The notes: a model not told the origin generated them from the letters alone. DNA of 64,000 nucleotides from Bin87 sp965220055 (GCA_965220055.1 CBDCPE010000004.1:1302001-1366000); one strand, 5' to 3'. Positions 42,602-51,813 are shown, counted from the first letter of the stretch. A program made the numbers and translations.

Positions 42602-43521
42602 TGGCAGCCGAAATCGACCGCAACTACAACCAGCGGTTGGCCAGCCGCAAGCGGACCGCCGCCATCTTTTACGCCGTGTGCGTCGCTGCGGTGGTCGTCG
42701 CGCTATTGATGCTGGTTGCGTTGCTGTACAGCGTGATATCGGAGGCCATCGCCTGGTTGAACCTGGACGGCACTTCGATCAAAACACTGCTGACGGACAA
42801 TGCGTCCAGCAAAGCGGTGAACTCCGGGTTGTTACCGGCTATCGTGGGCACCCTGTGGGTGATGGGGATATGCATTTTCGTATCCTTCACTGTGGGTGTG
42901 TCGGCGGCCATCTACCTGGAGGAGTACTCCGGCGGCAGCAGGATCGCCCAGCTAATCCAGACGAACATCCAGAACCTGGCGGCGGTACCGTCAATCGTGT
43001 ACGGCATACTGGGACTGTCAATTTTCGTGGCCTTCTTCGTGATGGTAGCCCCGGACACGGACGGCAAAAACGTGTCTGCCGCGGGCCTGACGCTGGCGCT
43101 GCTGATCATGCCGGTGGTGATCGTGTCCTCGGAAGAGGCGATCCGTGCCGTCCCGCCCTCGATACGAGAAGGCGGGTACGCGCTGGGCGGGGCCAAGTGG
43201 CAAGTGATATGGCGGCTGGTGTTGCCACAGGCCATGCCCGGCATCCTGACCGGAATCATCCTGGCGGTGAGCCGGGCGATGGGAGAGGCGGCGCCATTGG
43301 TCATCATGGGAGCGCTTTCCTTCGTGCCATTCGCTCCGGCGAGCCCGCTGGACCGTTTCACGGTGCTGCCGATCCAGATCTACGTTTGGATCTCGAAGCC
43401 GCAGGAAGAGTTCCATCACCTGGCGGCCGCGGGGATTGTCGTACTGTTGATCATGCTGCTGGGCATGAACGCGTTCGCCATCTTCCTGCGGAACCGGTTA
43501 CAGAAGAACCTACGGGGGTAA
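42601..43521 (+). CDS. pstA: Phosphate ABC transporter permease PstA
   Basis: 306 aa, six predicted membrane segments. The ATG overlaps the pstC stop by one base (TAATG). The EAA loop REGGYALGGAKWQVIWRLVLPQ contacts PstB. A usual-length PstA, with no insertion like that in PstC. The loop AAVPSIVYGILGLSIFV is the conserved substrate-path segment. Confidence 0.95.
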   Translation: MAAEIDRNYNQRLASRKRTAAIFYAVCVAAVVVALLMLVALLYSVISEAIAWLNLDGTSIKTLLTDNASSKAVNSGLLPAIVGTLWVMGICIFVSFTVGVSAAIYLEEYSGGSRIAQLIQTNIQNLAAVPSIVYGILGLSIFVAFFVMVAPDTDGKNVSAAGLTLALLIMPVVIVSSEEAIRAVPPSIREGGYALGGAKWQVIWRLVLPQAMPGILTGIILAVSRAMGEAAPLVIMGALSFVPFAPASPLDRFTVLPIQIYVWISKPQEEFHHLAAAGIVVLLIMLLGMNAFAIFLRNRLQKNLRG

Positions 43522-43527
43522 ACCGCA

Positions 43528-44313
43528 ATGGCTACAACCCCAGTGGCAACTCCTCCAGCAATCCGCGCCATCAACGTTGGGGTCTATTACGGCTCCAACA
43601 AAGTGGTTGAGGGCGTAAACATGGACATGCCGGAGCACGAGATCACCGCCATCATCGGGCCAAGCGGCGCGGGGAAGACGACCCTGCTGCGCTGCATAAA
43701 CCGGATGAACGACCTGATCGAGGTCTTCCGCATGGAAGGAGAGATGTGGTTCGGAGACTTCAACCTGTACGCGCCCGGCTCGGACCCGACGCAAATCCGG
43801 TACCGGATCGGGATGGTGTTCCAGCGGCCGAACCCGTTCCCAAAGTCGATTTACGACAACGTCGCTTTTGGGCCACGCATCAACGGGTTCAAGAGCAACA
43901 TGAACGACCTCGTGGAACAGTCGCTGCAGGGCGCTGCATTGTGGGACGAGGTCAAAGACCGGTTGAAGGAATCAGCGCTGTCACTGTCCGGCGGGCAGCA
44001 GCAGAGACTGTGCATCGCCCGGGCTCTGGCTGTGGAGCCCAGCGTGATCCTAATGGACGAGCCCTGCTCAGCCCTGGACCCGATCGCCACCCTGGCCATC
44101 GAAGAGCTGATGCAAGAACTGAAGAAAACCTACAGCATAGTGATCGTGACGCACAACATGCAGCAGGCGGGCCGGGTTTCGGACAAGACGGCCTTCCTGC
44201 TGCCGGACGAAAACCGGGTGGCGCACCTGATCGAATTCGGCGACACCCGGACGCTGTTCACTAACCCGTCGGACGAGCGTACCGAGGCGTACATTACAGG
44301 CCGTTTTGGCTAA
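43528..44313 (+). CDS. pstB: Phosphate ABC transporter ATPase PstB
   Basis: 261 aa. Walker A GPSGAGKTTLLRCINRMND, signature LSGGQQQRLCIARALA, Walker B VILMDEPCSALDP and switch His in VTHNMQQAGR. FGPRINGF lies between, as in phosphate importers. It energises uptake with PstC/PstA. Stops 52 bases before phoU. The extracytoplasmic phosphate-binding PstS is not encoded here. Confidence 0.97.
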   Translation: MATTPVATPPAIRAINVGVYYGSNKVVEGVNMDMPEHEITAIIGPSGAGKTTLLRCINRMNDLIEVFRMEGEMWFGDFNLYAPGSDPTQIRYRIGMVFQRPNPFPKSIYDNVAFGPRINGFKSNMNDLVEQSLQGAALWDEVKDRLKESALSLSGGQQQRLCIARALAVEPSVILMDEPCSALDPIATLAIEELMQELKKTYSIVIVTHNMQQAGRVSDKTAFLLPDENRVAHLIEFGDTRTLFTNPSDERTEAYITGRFG

Positions 44314-44365
44314 GCGCCAATGCGGAGGTCAGGCGGTCTGAGGGGCCACCCAAAGGAGGCGTCGA

Positions 44366-45046
44366 ATGCTCAGATCAGATTTCGAACGCGATCTGTTAAG
44401 CTTGCAAGCCGACCTGTCGGAAATGGCTACGCACGTTGAGCAGGCGACCCGAGGCGCCCTCAACGCACTGGAGAACCAAGATCTTGCGCGGGCGCAGCAG
44501 ATCATCGACGAAGACGACCACATCGACCGGCTCCAAGACGCCCTGGAAAACAAGTGCGTTTCGTTGATGGCGACGCAGCAGCCGACGGCGATCGACCTGC
44601 GGGCGTTGCTGTCGGCGGTGCACATCGCGGTAGAGCTGGAACGAATGGGGGACTACGCCGAAGGCATCGCCAAGATATGCCTGAGAATCGGAGACCAACC
44701 GCTGCTCAAGCCGCTGATCGACATCCCGCGGATGGCGGAACTGGCGCTGACCATGCTCAAGGAGAGCCTGCAGTCGCACGCCAACCGGGACGAATGGCAA
44801 GCTCGCAAGATCTGCCAGGACGACGACGCGGTTGACGATCTGTACGACCAGATTTACCGGGAACTGCTGACGTACATGCTGCAGGACCCGCGCAACATCG
44901 AGCGGGCCACCTATCTCCTATGGGTTGCCCACGACCTGGAAAGGATCGCCGACCGGGCCACCAACATCGCAGAACGGGTAATGTGGCTGGTTTCGGGTCA
45001 TACAGTCGGAACCGGGAACGTAAAATCGGACCGTTCGCTGCGCTGA
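44366..45046 (+). CDS. phoU: Phosphate-specific transport accessory protein PhoU
   Basis: 226 aa, two PhoU three-helix repeats. Metal-binding motifs of the E/DxxxD type are visible: DEDDHIDRLQDALENKC in the first half and DDDAVDDLYDQIYREL in the second, each followed by ERMGDYAEGIAKI / ERIADRATNIAERV. Represses PHO signalling through PstB and a PhoR-like kinase; no PhoR/PhoB gene is in the window. Confidence 0.95.
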   Translation: MLRSDFERDLLSLQADLSEMATHVEQATRGALNALENQDLARAQQIIDEDDHIDRLQDALENKCVSLMATQQPTAIDLRALLSAVHIAVELERMGDYAEGIAKICLRIGDQPLLKPLIDIPRMAELALTMLKESLQSHANRDEWQARKICQDDDAVDDLYDQIYRELLTYMLQDPRNIERATYLLWVAHDLERIADRATNIAERVMWLVSGHTVGTGNVKSDRSLR

Positions 45047-45100
45047 TCGAAGCAAATTCAGCAAGTCGGAAAACCCCTGATATTGAGCATGAAATCGTCG

Positions 45101-45129
45101 TTGACAATTCCCGACCTCGACAGTATAGT
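45101..45129 (+). promoter_or_regulatory. Strong sigma70-type promoter, TTGACA-N17-TATAGT
   Basis: Perfect TTGACA (45101-45106), 17-base spacer, TATAGT (45124-45129). Predicted start about 45136, giving a leader of about 165 bases before the reductase gene. Confidence 0.8.
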
Positions 45130-45133
45130 TTTC

Positions 45134-45274
45134 GCAAATGCATAGTACTTACAAATCGATTTGCATCTGCACATGTACCTGTCCCCCGACAGCGGGGGCG
45201 GGTTGACCTGACTGACAACTTCGGGTTCACACCTGCACCCACCGGACTTGCCGCATGGCAACGGTGGGTTTTCT
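45134..45274 (+). promoter_or_regulatory. Structured leader with transcription terminator (attenuator candidate)
   Basis: Successive hairpins: GCAAAT/ATTTGC (45134-45139 with 45159-45164) and CCCCCG/CGGGGG (45183-45188 with 45193-45198). A two-part terminator stem follows: CCCACCG (45238-45244) with CGGTGGG (45262-45268), and inner TTGCC/GGCAA, then TTTT at 45269-45272. It ends 17 bases before AAGGAGG. A terminator inside a 5' leader suggests riboswitch-like or attenuation control. It does not match SAM-I, T-box or cobalamin signatures that I know. Confidence 0.6.
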
Positions 45275-45301
45275 AATGTCCAGCCGCTAAGGAGGAGCAC
45301 C

Positions 45302-47137
45302 TTGACCACCCAGGCACAGCAGCCCAGCCAACAAGACATCCACGAGTCCAGCATGCACCTGGCGTCAGATTCGCCGGCGATCATCCCCTTCATGGAGGAT
45401 GAAATCCAGCGGTTCGACGTGGAGGTCGACCGGTTCCGCACCGGCGAACTGGACAACACCGTGTTCACACCCTTCCGCCTCCGCCAGGGAGTGTACGGGC
45501 AGCGGCAAGCCGACGTGCAGATGATCCGTGTCAAGCTGCCGGGGGGCATCATCTCGGCGGACATGCTGGACTGCTTCGGTGACGTAACCGAAAAGTACGC
45601 GCCGTTGAAGAAAGGGCATATAACCACGCGGGAGAACATCCAGGTGCACCACATCCCGTTGGAGCAGACCTCCGAAGTGCTGCGCCTGCTGGGTAAGGTG
45701 GGGTTGTCGACCCGCGAAGCGTGCGGGAACACGGTGCGCAACGTGGTTGGGGCTCCCACGGCCGGCGTGAGTCCTGAGGAAGTATTCGACCCGACGCCGT
45801 ACCTGACGGCGTACGTCCGGTTTGGGGTACGCCACCCCATCACGCAGGCTTTTCCGCGCAAGTTCAAGTCGGCGTTCACCGGCAATGACCAGCACGACGA
45901 AGTTGCGGCCGCGATCCAGGACCTGACGTTCGTGTCCCAGTACAAAAAGATGGGCGGCGAGCAGCGCAAGGGGTTCAAGATTTACTGCGGCGGCGGAACC
46001 TCGATCATGCCACGGCTGGCCAAGCCTCTATACGAATGGGTGTCCGAGGACGACTACCTCCGGGTGGCGCTGGCGGTGTGGACGGTCTTCAACAATGCCG
46101 ACATCCTGCGCAAGAACCGGATGATGGCCCGCCTCAAGGTGCTGATTGACAAGATCGGCCTGGACGAATTCCGCAGCATGGTCGACGCCGAGTTGGCGAA
46201 CATCGGTCCGATCGATTTCCGGCCGCTGATGACCGCCGAGGAGATCCAGCACGAAGAGCCGCCGGCACAGCCGTCCGCAGGGAATGGCGACCACAGCGAC
46301 CCCGAGTACCAGCCGTGGCTGGACTCCAATGTAGAAGCGCAGCGGCAAGATGGTTACCACGTCGTCTACATCAAGACGGTGCGCGGAGACCTGTCGCCGG
46401 AACAGTTTCACGGGTTGGCGGATATCGTGCGGGAATACACGGGTGGGAAGGCGCGCACCACGCAAGAACAGAACCTGGTCCTGCGATGGATACCCACGGG
46501 TCATCTCTACAACGTTTGGGGGGCCCTAAAGTCACTGGAGTTGGCTGAACCCGGCCACAGTCACATCACCAACGTCGTGTCCTGTCCTGGCACCGATAGC
46601 TGCAAACTGGGCATAACCGCGTCCATGGGACTGGCCCAGGCATTACACACAGAGATGGCAGGTTGGAACGGGCTTTCCGAGGACAAGGGCGTGGGCGACA
46701 TCCGCATCAAGATGAGCGGTTGCCCCAACGGGTGCGGACTGCATCACATCGCCAACATCGGGTTCCACGGTGCCGCCGTCAAAGGCGTGGACGGACAGCA
46801 GATCCCAGCTTATGAGCTGTTCCTGGGCGGTAATTACGGCGACAATCGAGTAGAGGATTCCCGGATCGGCACCCGCGTGCCGCGGGTCAAGGTCCCGGCC
46901 AAACTGGTACCCTCGGTGTTAAAAGACATCGTTAGTTATTACAAAGACAATCGCGCCGACGATGCCGAACGGTTCAACGACTTCCTGGACCGGGTGGGCC
47001 TGGAGGAGATGACCTCCGTGGCGGCGCGCGCCCAAGAGATCGGGCACGAAGCCGAGGGCGGCGGCGAGATGTACTTCGACTGGGACCGGACCAACCAGTA
47101 CGTGCTGGAACGCGGCGAAGGCGAGTGCGCGGTCTAG
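45302..47137 (+). CDS. Siroheme/4Fe-4S sulfite reductase (ferredoxin type; nitrite reductase alternative)
   Basis: 611 aa from TTG 45302, with AAGGAGG upstream. Siroheme/Fe-S Cys cluster CPGTDSCKLG and SGCPNGCG (C-x5-C, C-x3-C). The substrate-site segment reads AFPRKFKSAF; the K-x-K pair is typical of sulfite reductases, whereas plant and cyanobacterial nitrite reductases have Asn at the second position. RENIQVHHI and the ferredoxin-like N-terminal halves are also present. Reduces sulfite to sulfide with six electrons. Followed by hemD, which supplies uroporphyrinogen III for siroheme. Confidence 0.88.
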   Translation: MTTQAQQPSQQDIHESSMHLASDSPAIIPFMEDEIQRFDVEVDRFRTGELDNTVFTPFRLRQGVYGQRQADVQMIRVKLPGGIISADMLDCFGDVTEKYAPLKKGHITTRENIQVHHIPLEQTSEVLRLLGKVGLSTREACGNTVRNVVGAPTAGVSPEEVFDPTPYLTAYVRFGVRHPITQAFPRKFKSAFTGNDQHDEVAAAIQDLTFVSQYKKMGGEQRKGFKIYCGGGTSIMPRLAKPLYEWVSEDDYLRVALAVWTVFNNADILRKNRMMARLKVLIDKIGLDEFRSMVDAELANIGPIDFRPLMTAEEIQHEEPPAQPSAGNGDHSDPEYQPWLDSNVEAQRQDGYHVVYIKTVRGDLSPEQFHGLADIVREYTGGKARTTQEQNLVLRWIPTGHLYNVWGALKSLELAEPGHSHITNVVSCPGTDSCKLGITASMGLAQALHTEMAGWNGLSEDKGVGDIRIKMSGCPNGCGLHHIANIGFHGAAVKGVDGQQIPAYELFLGGNYGDNRVEDSRIGTRVPRVKVPAKLVPSVLKDIVSYYKDNRADDAERFNDFLDRVGLEEMTSVAARAQEIGHEAEGGGEMYFDWDRTNQYVLERGEGECAV

Positions 47138-47155
47138 CAGCGTCTCCGCATCACA

Positions 47156-47980
47156 ATGGCCAAAGCTTCGCTGAACGGAAGAGTGCTGGCCTTCGTCGAG
47201 GCGCGAATGCCCGACGAAATGGCTGGCCTCATCCGGCGGCACGCTGGTGTGCCCGTGGGTGCGCCGGTAATGCAGGAGCACTACCGGCAGGACAGCCCGG
47301 AGGTACAGAGGGCGATCAGTGATGTCTGCGATGGACGAGTCCACGCGACCATCTTCCTTACGGGGGTTGGGGCCAACGCGATGATGGGCATCGCAGACGG
47401 CATGGGGCGGCTCGCCGAATTCGAGGAAGCGCTACGGGGGATAACGGTGGTGGCGCGCAGCCCGAAACCCGGGCGAATCCTGCGCCGACACAAGATTCCC
47501 ATCGATATCATGCCTCCGGAGCCGTATACCTCCAGCGATCTCGTCGCAGCTATCAAGGATCTGGACCTCAACAACAAACGGGTGCTGTTCCAGCGCTACG
47601 GGGGGCCGGATGCCGAGCTACCCACGTATTTGCGGGACCAGGGCGCGGATTACGAAGAGCTCACCCTATACGACTGGGGATTGCCAGACGACATTGCCCC
47701 GGTGGTTAACCTGATCGACCGCATGGAGCAGGGAACGATCGATGCCCTGGCCTTTACCAGCCGGCCCCAGGTGCCGAACCTAATGACCATTGCCGCCAAC
47801 GCCGGCCGGGAAGAATCGCTGCGCAGAAGCCTGAGCGGATCAGTAGCAGTGGCGTCGGTGGGCCCGGTTTGCACCCGGAAGTTGCAGGAGTACGACATAC
47901 GGGTGGACGTAGAACCGGACCACCCACACATGGGCAACTTAGTGTTGGCGGTGGCGGAGTACTTAGGCGACTCTCCCTAG
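47156..47980 (+). CDS. hemD: Uroporphyrinogen-III synthase
   Basis: 274 aa. Closes hydroxymethylbilane into uroporphyrinogen III, precursor of heme and siroheme. HemD sequences are weakly conserved, but typical parts are visible: IFLTGVGANAMM, VVARSPKPGRILRRH, RVLFQRYGG, LTLYDW and DALAFTSRPQVPNLM. It starts 19 bases after the siroheme reductase, which supports the call. Its end overlaps the convergent cupin gene by 4 bases. Confidence 0.85.
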   Translation: MAKASLNGRVLAFVEARMPDEMAGLIRRHAGVPVGAPVMQEHYRQDSPEVQRAISDVCDGRVHATIFLTGVGANAMMGIADGMGRLAEFEEALRGITVVARSPKPGRILRRHKIPIDIMPPEPYTSSDLVAAIKDLDLNNKRVLFQRYGGPDAELPTYLRDQGADYEELTLYDWGLPDDIAPVVNLIDRMEQGTIDALAFTSRPQVPNLMTIAANAGREESLRRSLSGSVAVASVGPVCTRKLQEYDIRVDVEPDHPHMGNLVLAVAEYLGDSP

Positions 47981-48309
47981 TACTTGAACTCCTCGCGCAC
48001 CGGGCTGAATATGTCCAGGGCTACCGCCTTGGTGTCCTGTCCCTTGGCATAATGCTCAACGTCACCGGGGATGATGTACATATCGCCTGGTTTGAGAACG
48101 CGCACCTCGCCGCCGATCCCCATTTCGAGTTCGCCTTCAACGATGATGCCGCCCTGCTCATGGGGGTGGGTGTGCAGGGGGACCAAGGCCCCAGCCTCCA
48201 CCTCGACCAGGGAAAAGAGCATCTGGGCTCCCCAGAAGGTGCGAGTTCTGGCACCCTCGGCGAGGTCCTTATAATCGCGGCCTTCGAGTTGCAGGAAATA
48301 GTCGCTCAT
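47977..48309 (-). CDS. Cupin-domain protein
   Basis: 110 aa single-domain cupin. Motif 1 LVPLHTHPHEQGGIIVEGELEM (H-x-H-x...E) and motif 2 PGDMYIIPGDVEHYA carry the metal ligands. Substrate or regulatory role unknown. Last 4 bases overlap hemD on the other strand. Confidence 0.85.
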   Translation of the reverse strand: MSDYFLQLEGRDYKDLAEGARTRTFWGAQMLFSLVEVEAGALVPLHTHPHEQGGIIVEGELEMGIGGEVRVLKPGDMYIIPGDVEHYAKGQDTKAVALDIFSPVREEFKY

Positions 48310-48329
48310 GGCGTTGACTCCTTGACTGA

Positions 48330-49214
48330 TCAGGATGTTTCGAAACCCAAACGTTTTTCTTTAAGGCTAGCGAAACGGCCGCCGTGGCCGATCACCAGAT
48401 GGTCGAGCAGCTCGATGTCCATGAGTTTGCCAGCGGCGGCCAGGTCACGGGTTACCACCACATCCTCTGGGCTGGGCGTTGGATCACCGGAGGGATGGTT
48501 GTGGACCACGATGATGGACGGGGCGTTTTCCCGGATCGCCGGTCGCAACACCTCCGCGGGACGCACAGCACTGCTGTTGACGGTACCAATATATATGGTT
48601 CGGCGGGCCACGACCTGGTTGCGCGTGTTCAACAACAGGACGACCAGGTTTTCCTGCGCCTGCAATTCCAGCTCCGCCGAGACCAGGTTGGCGGCGTCCT
48701 GGGGACAGGATACCTGGGACCGCTCTTCGGGAGCGAGGGAGGAGATGCGTCGTCCCAACTCCAGCGCGGCCATGATCTCGCAAGTTTTCGCGTCGCTGAG
48801 CCCACGCTGGCCGCAGAGTTCGGCGTAGGCGGCGCGCGACAGTCCGGCGAGGCCATCGAACTCAGCGATGATGCGCATTGCCACGCTGACGGCATTTTCG
48901 CCAGCAATTCCGGAACGCAGGAGGATCGCGACGAGCTCCGCGTTGTTGAGATAACCGGGGCCATGTTCGCGCAGGCGTTCCCGGGGACGCTCGCAGGCGG
49001 GCAAGTCGCGGATGGTGGGTTGATACGCTACCGGTACCGGAGGCCCAGACCGAGTTTCGGGTGTCGCGGGGTCGAGTTCCGCGGTGACAGAAGGTTCGTT
49101 GGTCTCCGGCGCCGGCTTACTGGTGGCCACCGGCGCACCGGCCATTATGCGCTCCAGTTCCGCGCGGAAAGCATCGAGGTCCGCAGTTTCAGCCGGCAGT
49201 TCGGCGACAGTCAT
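48330..49214 (-). CDS. radC: DNA repair protein RadC-like (JAMM/MPN domain)
   Basis: 294 aa. A disordered Pro/Glu-rich N-terminus (about 1-65) precedes a UPF0758 helix-hairpin-helix region (ERPRERLREHGPGYLNNAELVAILLRSG) and a JAMM domain with HNHPSGDPTPSPEDV (H-x-H...S-x2-D). The metal-binding set is intact. Although named RadC, its role in repair is not established for most species. Confidence 0.92.
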   Translation of the reverse strand: MTVAELPAETADLDAFRAELERIMAGAPVATSKPAPETNEPSVTAELDPATPETRSGPPVPVAYQPTIRDLPACERPRERLREHGPGYLNNAELVAILLRSGIAGENAVSVAMRIIAEFDGLAGLSRAAYAELCGQRGLSDAKTCEIMAALELGRRISSLAPEERSQVSCPQDAANLVSAELELQAQENLVVLLLNTRNQVVARRTIYIGTVNSSAVRPAEVLRPAIRENAPSIIVVHNHPSGDPTPSPEDVVVTRDLAAAGKLMDIELLDHLVIGHGGRFASLKEKRLGFETS

Positions 49215-49250
49215 GGTTGACTCCGTTAGTCGAGAATGTCAGCGGCCAGT

Positions 49251-50534
49251 CTAAATCGCAGCGAGTTGGTCGCGCCACTCGTGGGTGTCAGCAATTTCAC
49301 CGACGAGATTCAGATCCCGGGCCAGTCGGCAACGGAGGGTACGGCGAGCACACGCCTGGCTGATTGTTCGCCGAACGCGATATACACCGGCGGAGATCGC
49401 GGAAACGACGGGGGCCACACTGAAAATGCGACGTCGGCCCGGAAGAAACTCGCCGGCGTCCAAGTCCTCTATGGCTGACAGGGTGCGGCTCAGGCCGATT
49501 TCTATCATGCTCCGGCTGTCCTGGTCGTCGAGGTCCAAGCTGCCGCAGGTAATGACTGGTCCGATCAGACAACTGAGCATGATCTGCCGGTAGGTGCGCC
49601 AACAGTCGTCGAACTGCAAATCGTTGACACCAGCATCGCGGAGGGCGCCGTGGTATTCCTCCAGGATGCTGCGCTCGACCGAGCGGCGAAGCTCGGTAGT
49701 GACGCTGGTGGACAGGAAATACGCGATGTCGCAAAGGCCGGAATGGATGCTGCAGTTCTGCCAATCGACGGCTACGAAATCGTCGGCATCGTTTGGCCCG
49801 AAGAACATATTGTCGAGCCTGAAATCGCCGTGGGTTAAGGTCTTCGGCCCAGCCGATAAATCGGCCAAGTGATCGGCGACGCGGGGGCCGTAGGTCTCGG
49901 CGAGACGGCGCATTTCGGAGGACAACAGGCTGCCGAATCGATGGAGGGTGGGCACCAAGTTAAACAGGTATCCGAGCTGCGCCCAGCGCCGGAATTGCCT
50001 GGTGTAATCGGGGAAAGTCGACAAGGCGGGTCCGCCGACGTCGTTCCAATATAGGGCGTGCATCTTTGCGGCGGCGCGTACCGCGGTCGTCGACTGTATT
50101 TCGTTGGCCGCGTCTACCTGGGGAATTGATTGCAAATCCGCCAGGTCTTCCAATACCAACACGAACCGGTGGCTCCAGGGAGCGAAGTCTCCGTAAAGTA
50201 TCGCCGGGGAACGGATGGCGGCTGCTGGACCGATACGCCGGTAGAAATCGTATTCCCGTCGGTAAAGCTGGAGGATTCGGGCAAATCGTGATGTTTTGTG
50301 ATTCGGGCTATGAAGCTTAATGATTACGCTGCTCGGCGCCGGTTGGGCGTCAGGAGGCCACGACAGGTGGCAACGCATAACTTCGCTCAACAGTCCGCGG
50401 CCGGAACCCACAGGTTCGACTTGAACGGCCTGCAACTCCGTGGGATCGGAACCTCCGGCTTGTGCCAATGCCTGCCGGAGCCAGTCCACCGTTATGTCAT
50501 GTGGGCCCGCGGGTATGGCAGGATGGGTAGCCAT
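49251..50534 (-). CDS. Aminoglycoside-phosphotransferase-like kinase (copy A)
   Basis: 427 aa. Kinase catalytic loop THGDFRLDNMFFG and the metal Asp in VAVDWQNC. Similar throughout to the next gene upstream (50562-51677), with matching VLVLEDLADL. An extended Arg-rich C-terminus (about 370-427) is not shared. This DUF1679/ecdysteroid-kinase-like group phosphorylates small molecules such as alcohols or CoA-linked substrates; the substrate here is unknown. Confidence 0.86.
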   Translation of the reverse strand: MATHPAIPAGPHDITVDWLRQALAQAGGSDPTELQAVQVEPVGSGRGLLSEVMRCHLSWPPDAQPAPSSVIIKLHSPNHKTSRFARILQLYRREYDFYRRIGPAAAIRSPAILYGDFAPWSHRFVLVLEDLADLQSIPQVDAANEIQSTTAVRAAAKMHALYWNDVGGPALSTFPDYTRQFRRWAQLGYLFNLVPTLHRFGSLLSSEMRRLAETYGPRVADHLADLSAGPKTLTHGDFRLDNMFFGPNDADDFVAVDWQNCSIHSGLCDIAYFLSTSVTTELRRSVERSILEEYHGALRDAGVNDLQFDDCWRTYRQIMLSCLIGPVITCGSLDLDDQDSRSMIEIGLSRTLSAIEDLDAGEFLPGRRRIFSVAPVVSAISAGVYRVRRTISQACARRTLRCRLARDLNLVGEIADTHEWRDQLAAI

Positions 50535-50561
50535 TACGGTTTACACTGGCCGCACCATCTC

Positions 50562-51677
50562 TTATTGGAACGGACCACCAGGCAGAAACTCCTCCGCGTC
50601 CAGATCATCGATGGCGGTGAGCGTGCGGGTCAGAAATGCGTCAGCGAGTTGGCGGCTCCGCTCTCCCGAGAGATCCAGTTGGCCGCCGGCAATAATGGGG
50701 GTCTGGAAACAGCTCAGCATGTTCTGCCGATAGCTATTCCAGCACTCTTCGCGAGTGAAATCATCGACCCCCATACCCCGTATGACCTGGTGATACTCGT
50801 CAACCGCCTCGCGCTCAATCTGCCGCCTAACCTCGACGGGAACGCTGGAGGACAGGAAATAAGCCACGTCGTACAGCCCGCTGCGCACACCGCAAACCTG
50901 CCAATCAACCACGGCGAAATCGTTGGCGCCGTCGGCGCTGAAGAACACATTGTCCAGCCGGAAATCGCCGTGGCAGAAGGTCAGCGGGCCGGCAGCGACA
51001 GCGTCTATGTGCTCGACGATGCTATGGCCGTATGCCTCGGCCAACCTCCGCATCCGATCGGGGAACAGACCGCCCAGCCGGTCAAAGGCTGCTGGCAGGC
51101 TGGCCTGATACACGTTTTGAACGAAGCGCCGGCGCTCCGGATCGGCGGAATCGTGGAAACCGGAAACAGGTGGCCGATCCACCTGGTTCCAATAGCGGCC
51201 GTGCATCCGGGCAATCGCCCGCAAGGCCGTTATCGTCTGCGCTGCGCTCGCCCCGTCGATCTGGTCCACCGTCGCCATGTCGCGCAGGTCTTCCAGAACC
51301 AGGACAAAGCGGTGGTCGCGGTCGTCGAAATCGCCGTACAGAAGAGCCGGAGAGCGCAGGGGAACGTGAGGAGCCAAGTGGCGGTAGTAGGCGTATTCCC
51401 TCCGGTATAGGTTCAGGCTACGAGCGGTCCGAAATGTACCCGGGTGTGAACTGTGCAGCTTGACGATCACCGTCTCCGGCATTGTGGCGGCATCGCCCTG
51501 ATAGGTCAGATGGCAACGCAAGATGGTTCCTACCATTCCGACGCCGGCGCCGATGTTTTCAACGGCGACGTCTGCGATCGTCGGTGACGCGGTCAGACCA
51601 TCGGCGGTCAACGCCTGCTGCACCCAGGCGGCGGTTATATCTTGTTCCGTTTCGGGTATGGGTGGTTGGGTGACCAT
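50562..51677 (-). CDS. Aminoglycoside-phosphotransferase-like kinase (copy B)
   Basis: 371 aa. Catalytic loop CHGDFRLDNVFF and VVDWQVCG; ATP region VIVKLHSSHPGTFRTARSLNLYRREY, and RFVLVLEDLRDMATVDQ. The same architecture as copy A, 27 bases downstream, so the pair arose by tandem duplication. Substrate unknown. The palindrome at 51754 lies upstream of its start. Confidence 0.87.
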   Translation of the reverse strand: MVTQPPIPETEQDITAAWVQQALTADGLTASPTIADVAVENIGAGVGMVGTILRCHLTYQGDAATMPETVIVKLHSSHPGTFRTARSLNLYRREYAYYRHLAPHVPLRSPALLYGDFDDRDHRFVLVLEDLRDMATVDQIDGASAAQTITALRAIARMHGRYWNQVDRPPVSGFHDSADPERRRFVQNVYQASLPAAFDRLGGLFPDRMRRLAEAYGHSIVEHIDAVAAGPLTFCHGDFRLDNVFFSADGANDFAVVDWQVCGVRSGLYDVAYFLSSSVPVEVRRQIEREAVDEYHQVIRGMGVDDFTREECWNSYRQNMLSCFQTPIIAGGQLDLSGERSRQLADAFLTRTLTAIDDLDAEEFLPGGPFQ

Positions 51678-51753
51678 GGCGCTATTGAACGAAGCGAGCC
51701 GTAAGATATCCGGCGAGTTGGCTCCGATGGCTGGCGGTTTTGAGGCGGAAAAT

Positions 51754-51781
51754 GTAGGGGCGAATGATTATTCGCCCCTAC
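51754..51781. repeat. GGGGCGAATGA-type palindrome (copy 4, extended)
   Basis: 28-bp inverted repeat: GTAGGGGCGAATGA followed by TTATTCGCCCCTAC, core 51757-51778. Unlike the other copies it lies between two genes in the same direction (TPP enzyme end, phosphotransferase B start). Confidence 0.8.
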
Positions 51782-51813
51782 GAAGAACTGCCCTGAGGTC
51801 CACCACTGGAGAT

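Noticed and set aside
45302..47137. Calling the siroheme enzyme a nitrite reductase
   Set aside because: The RKFK segment has the Lys pair typical of sulfite reductases; nitrite reductase remains a possible but weaker alternative.
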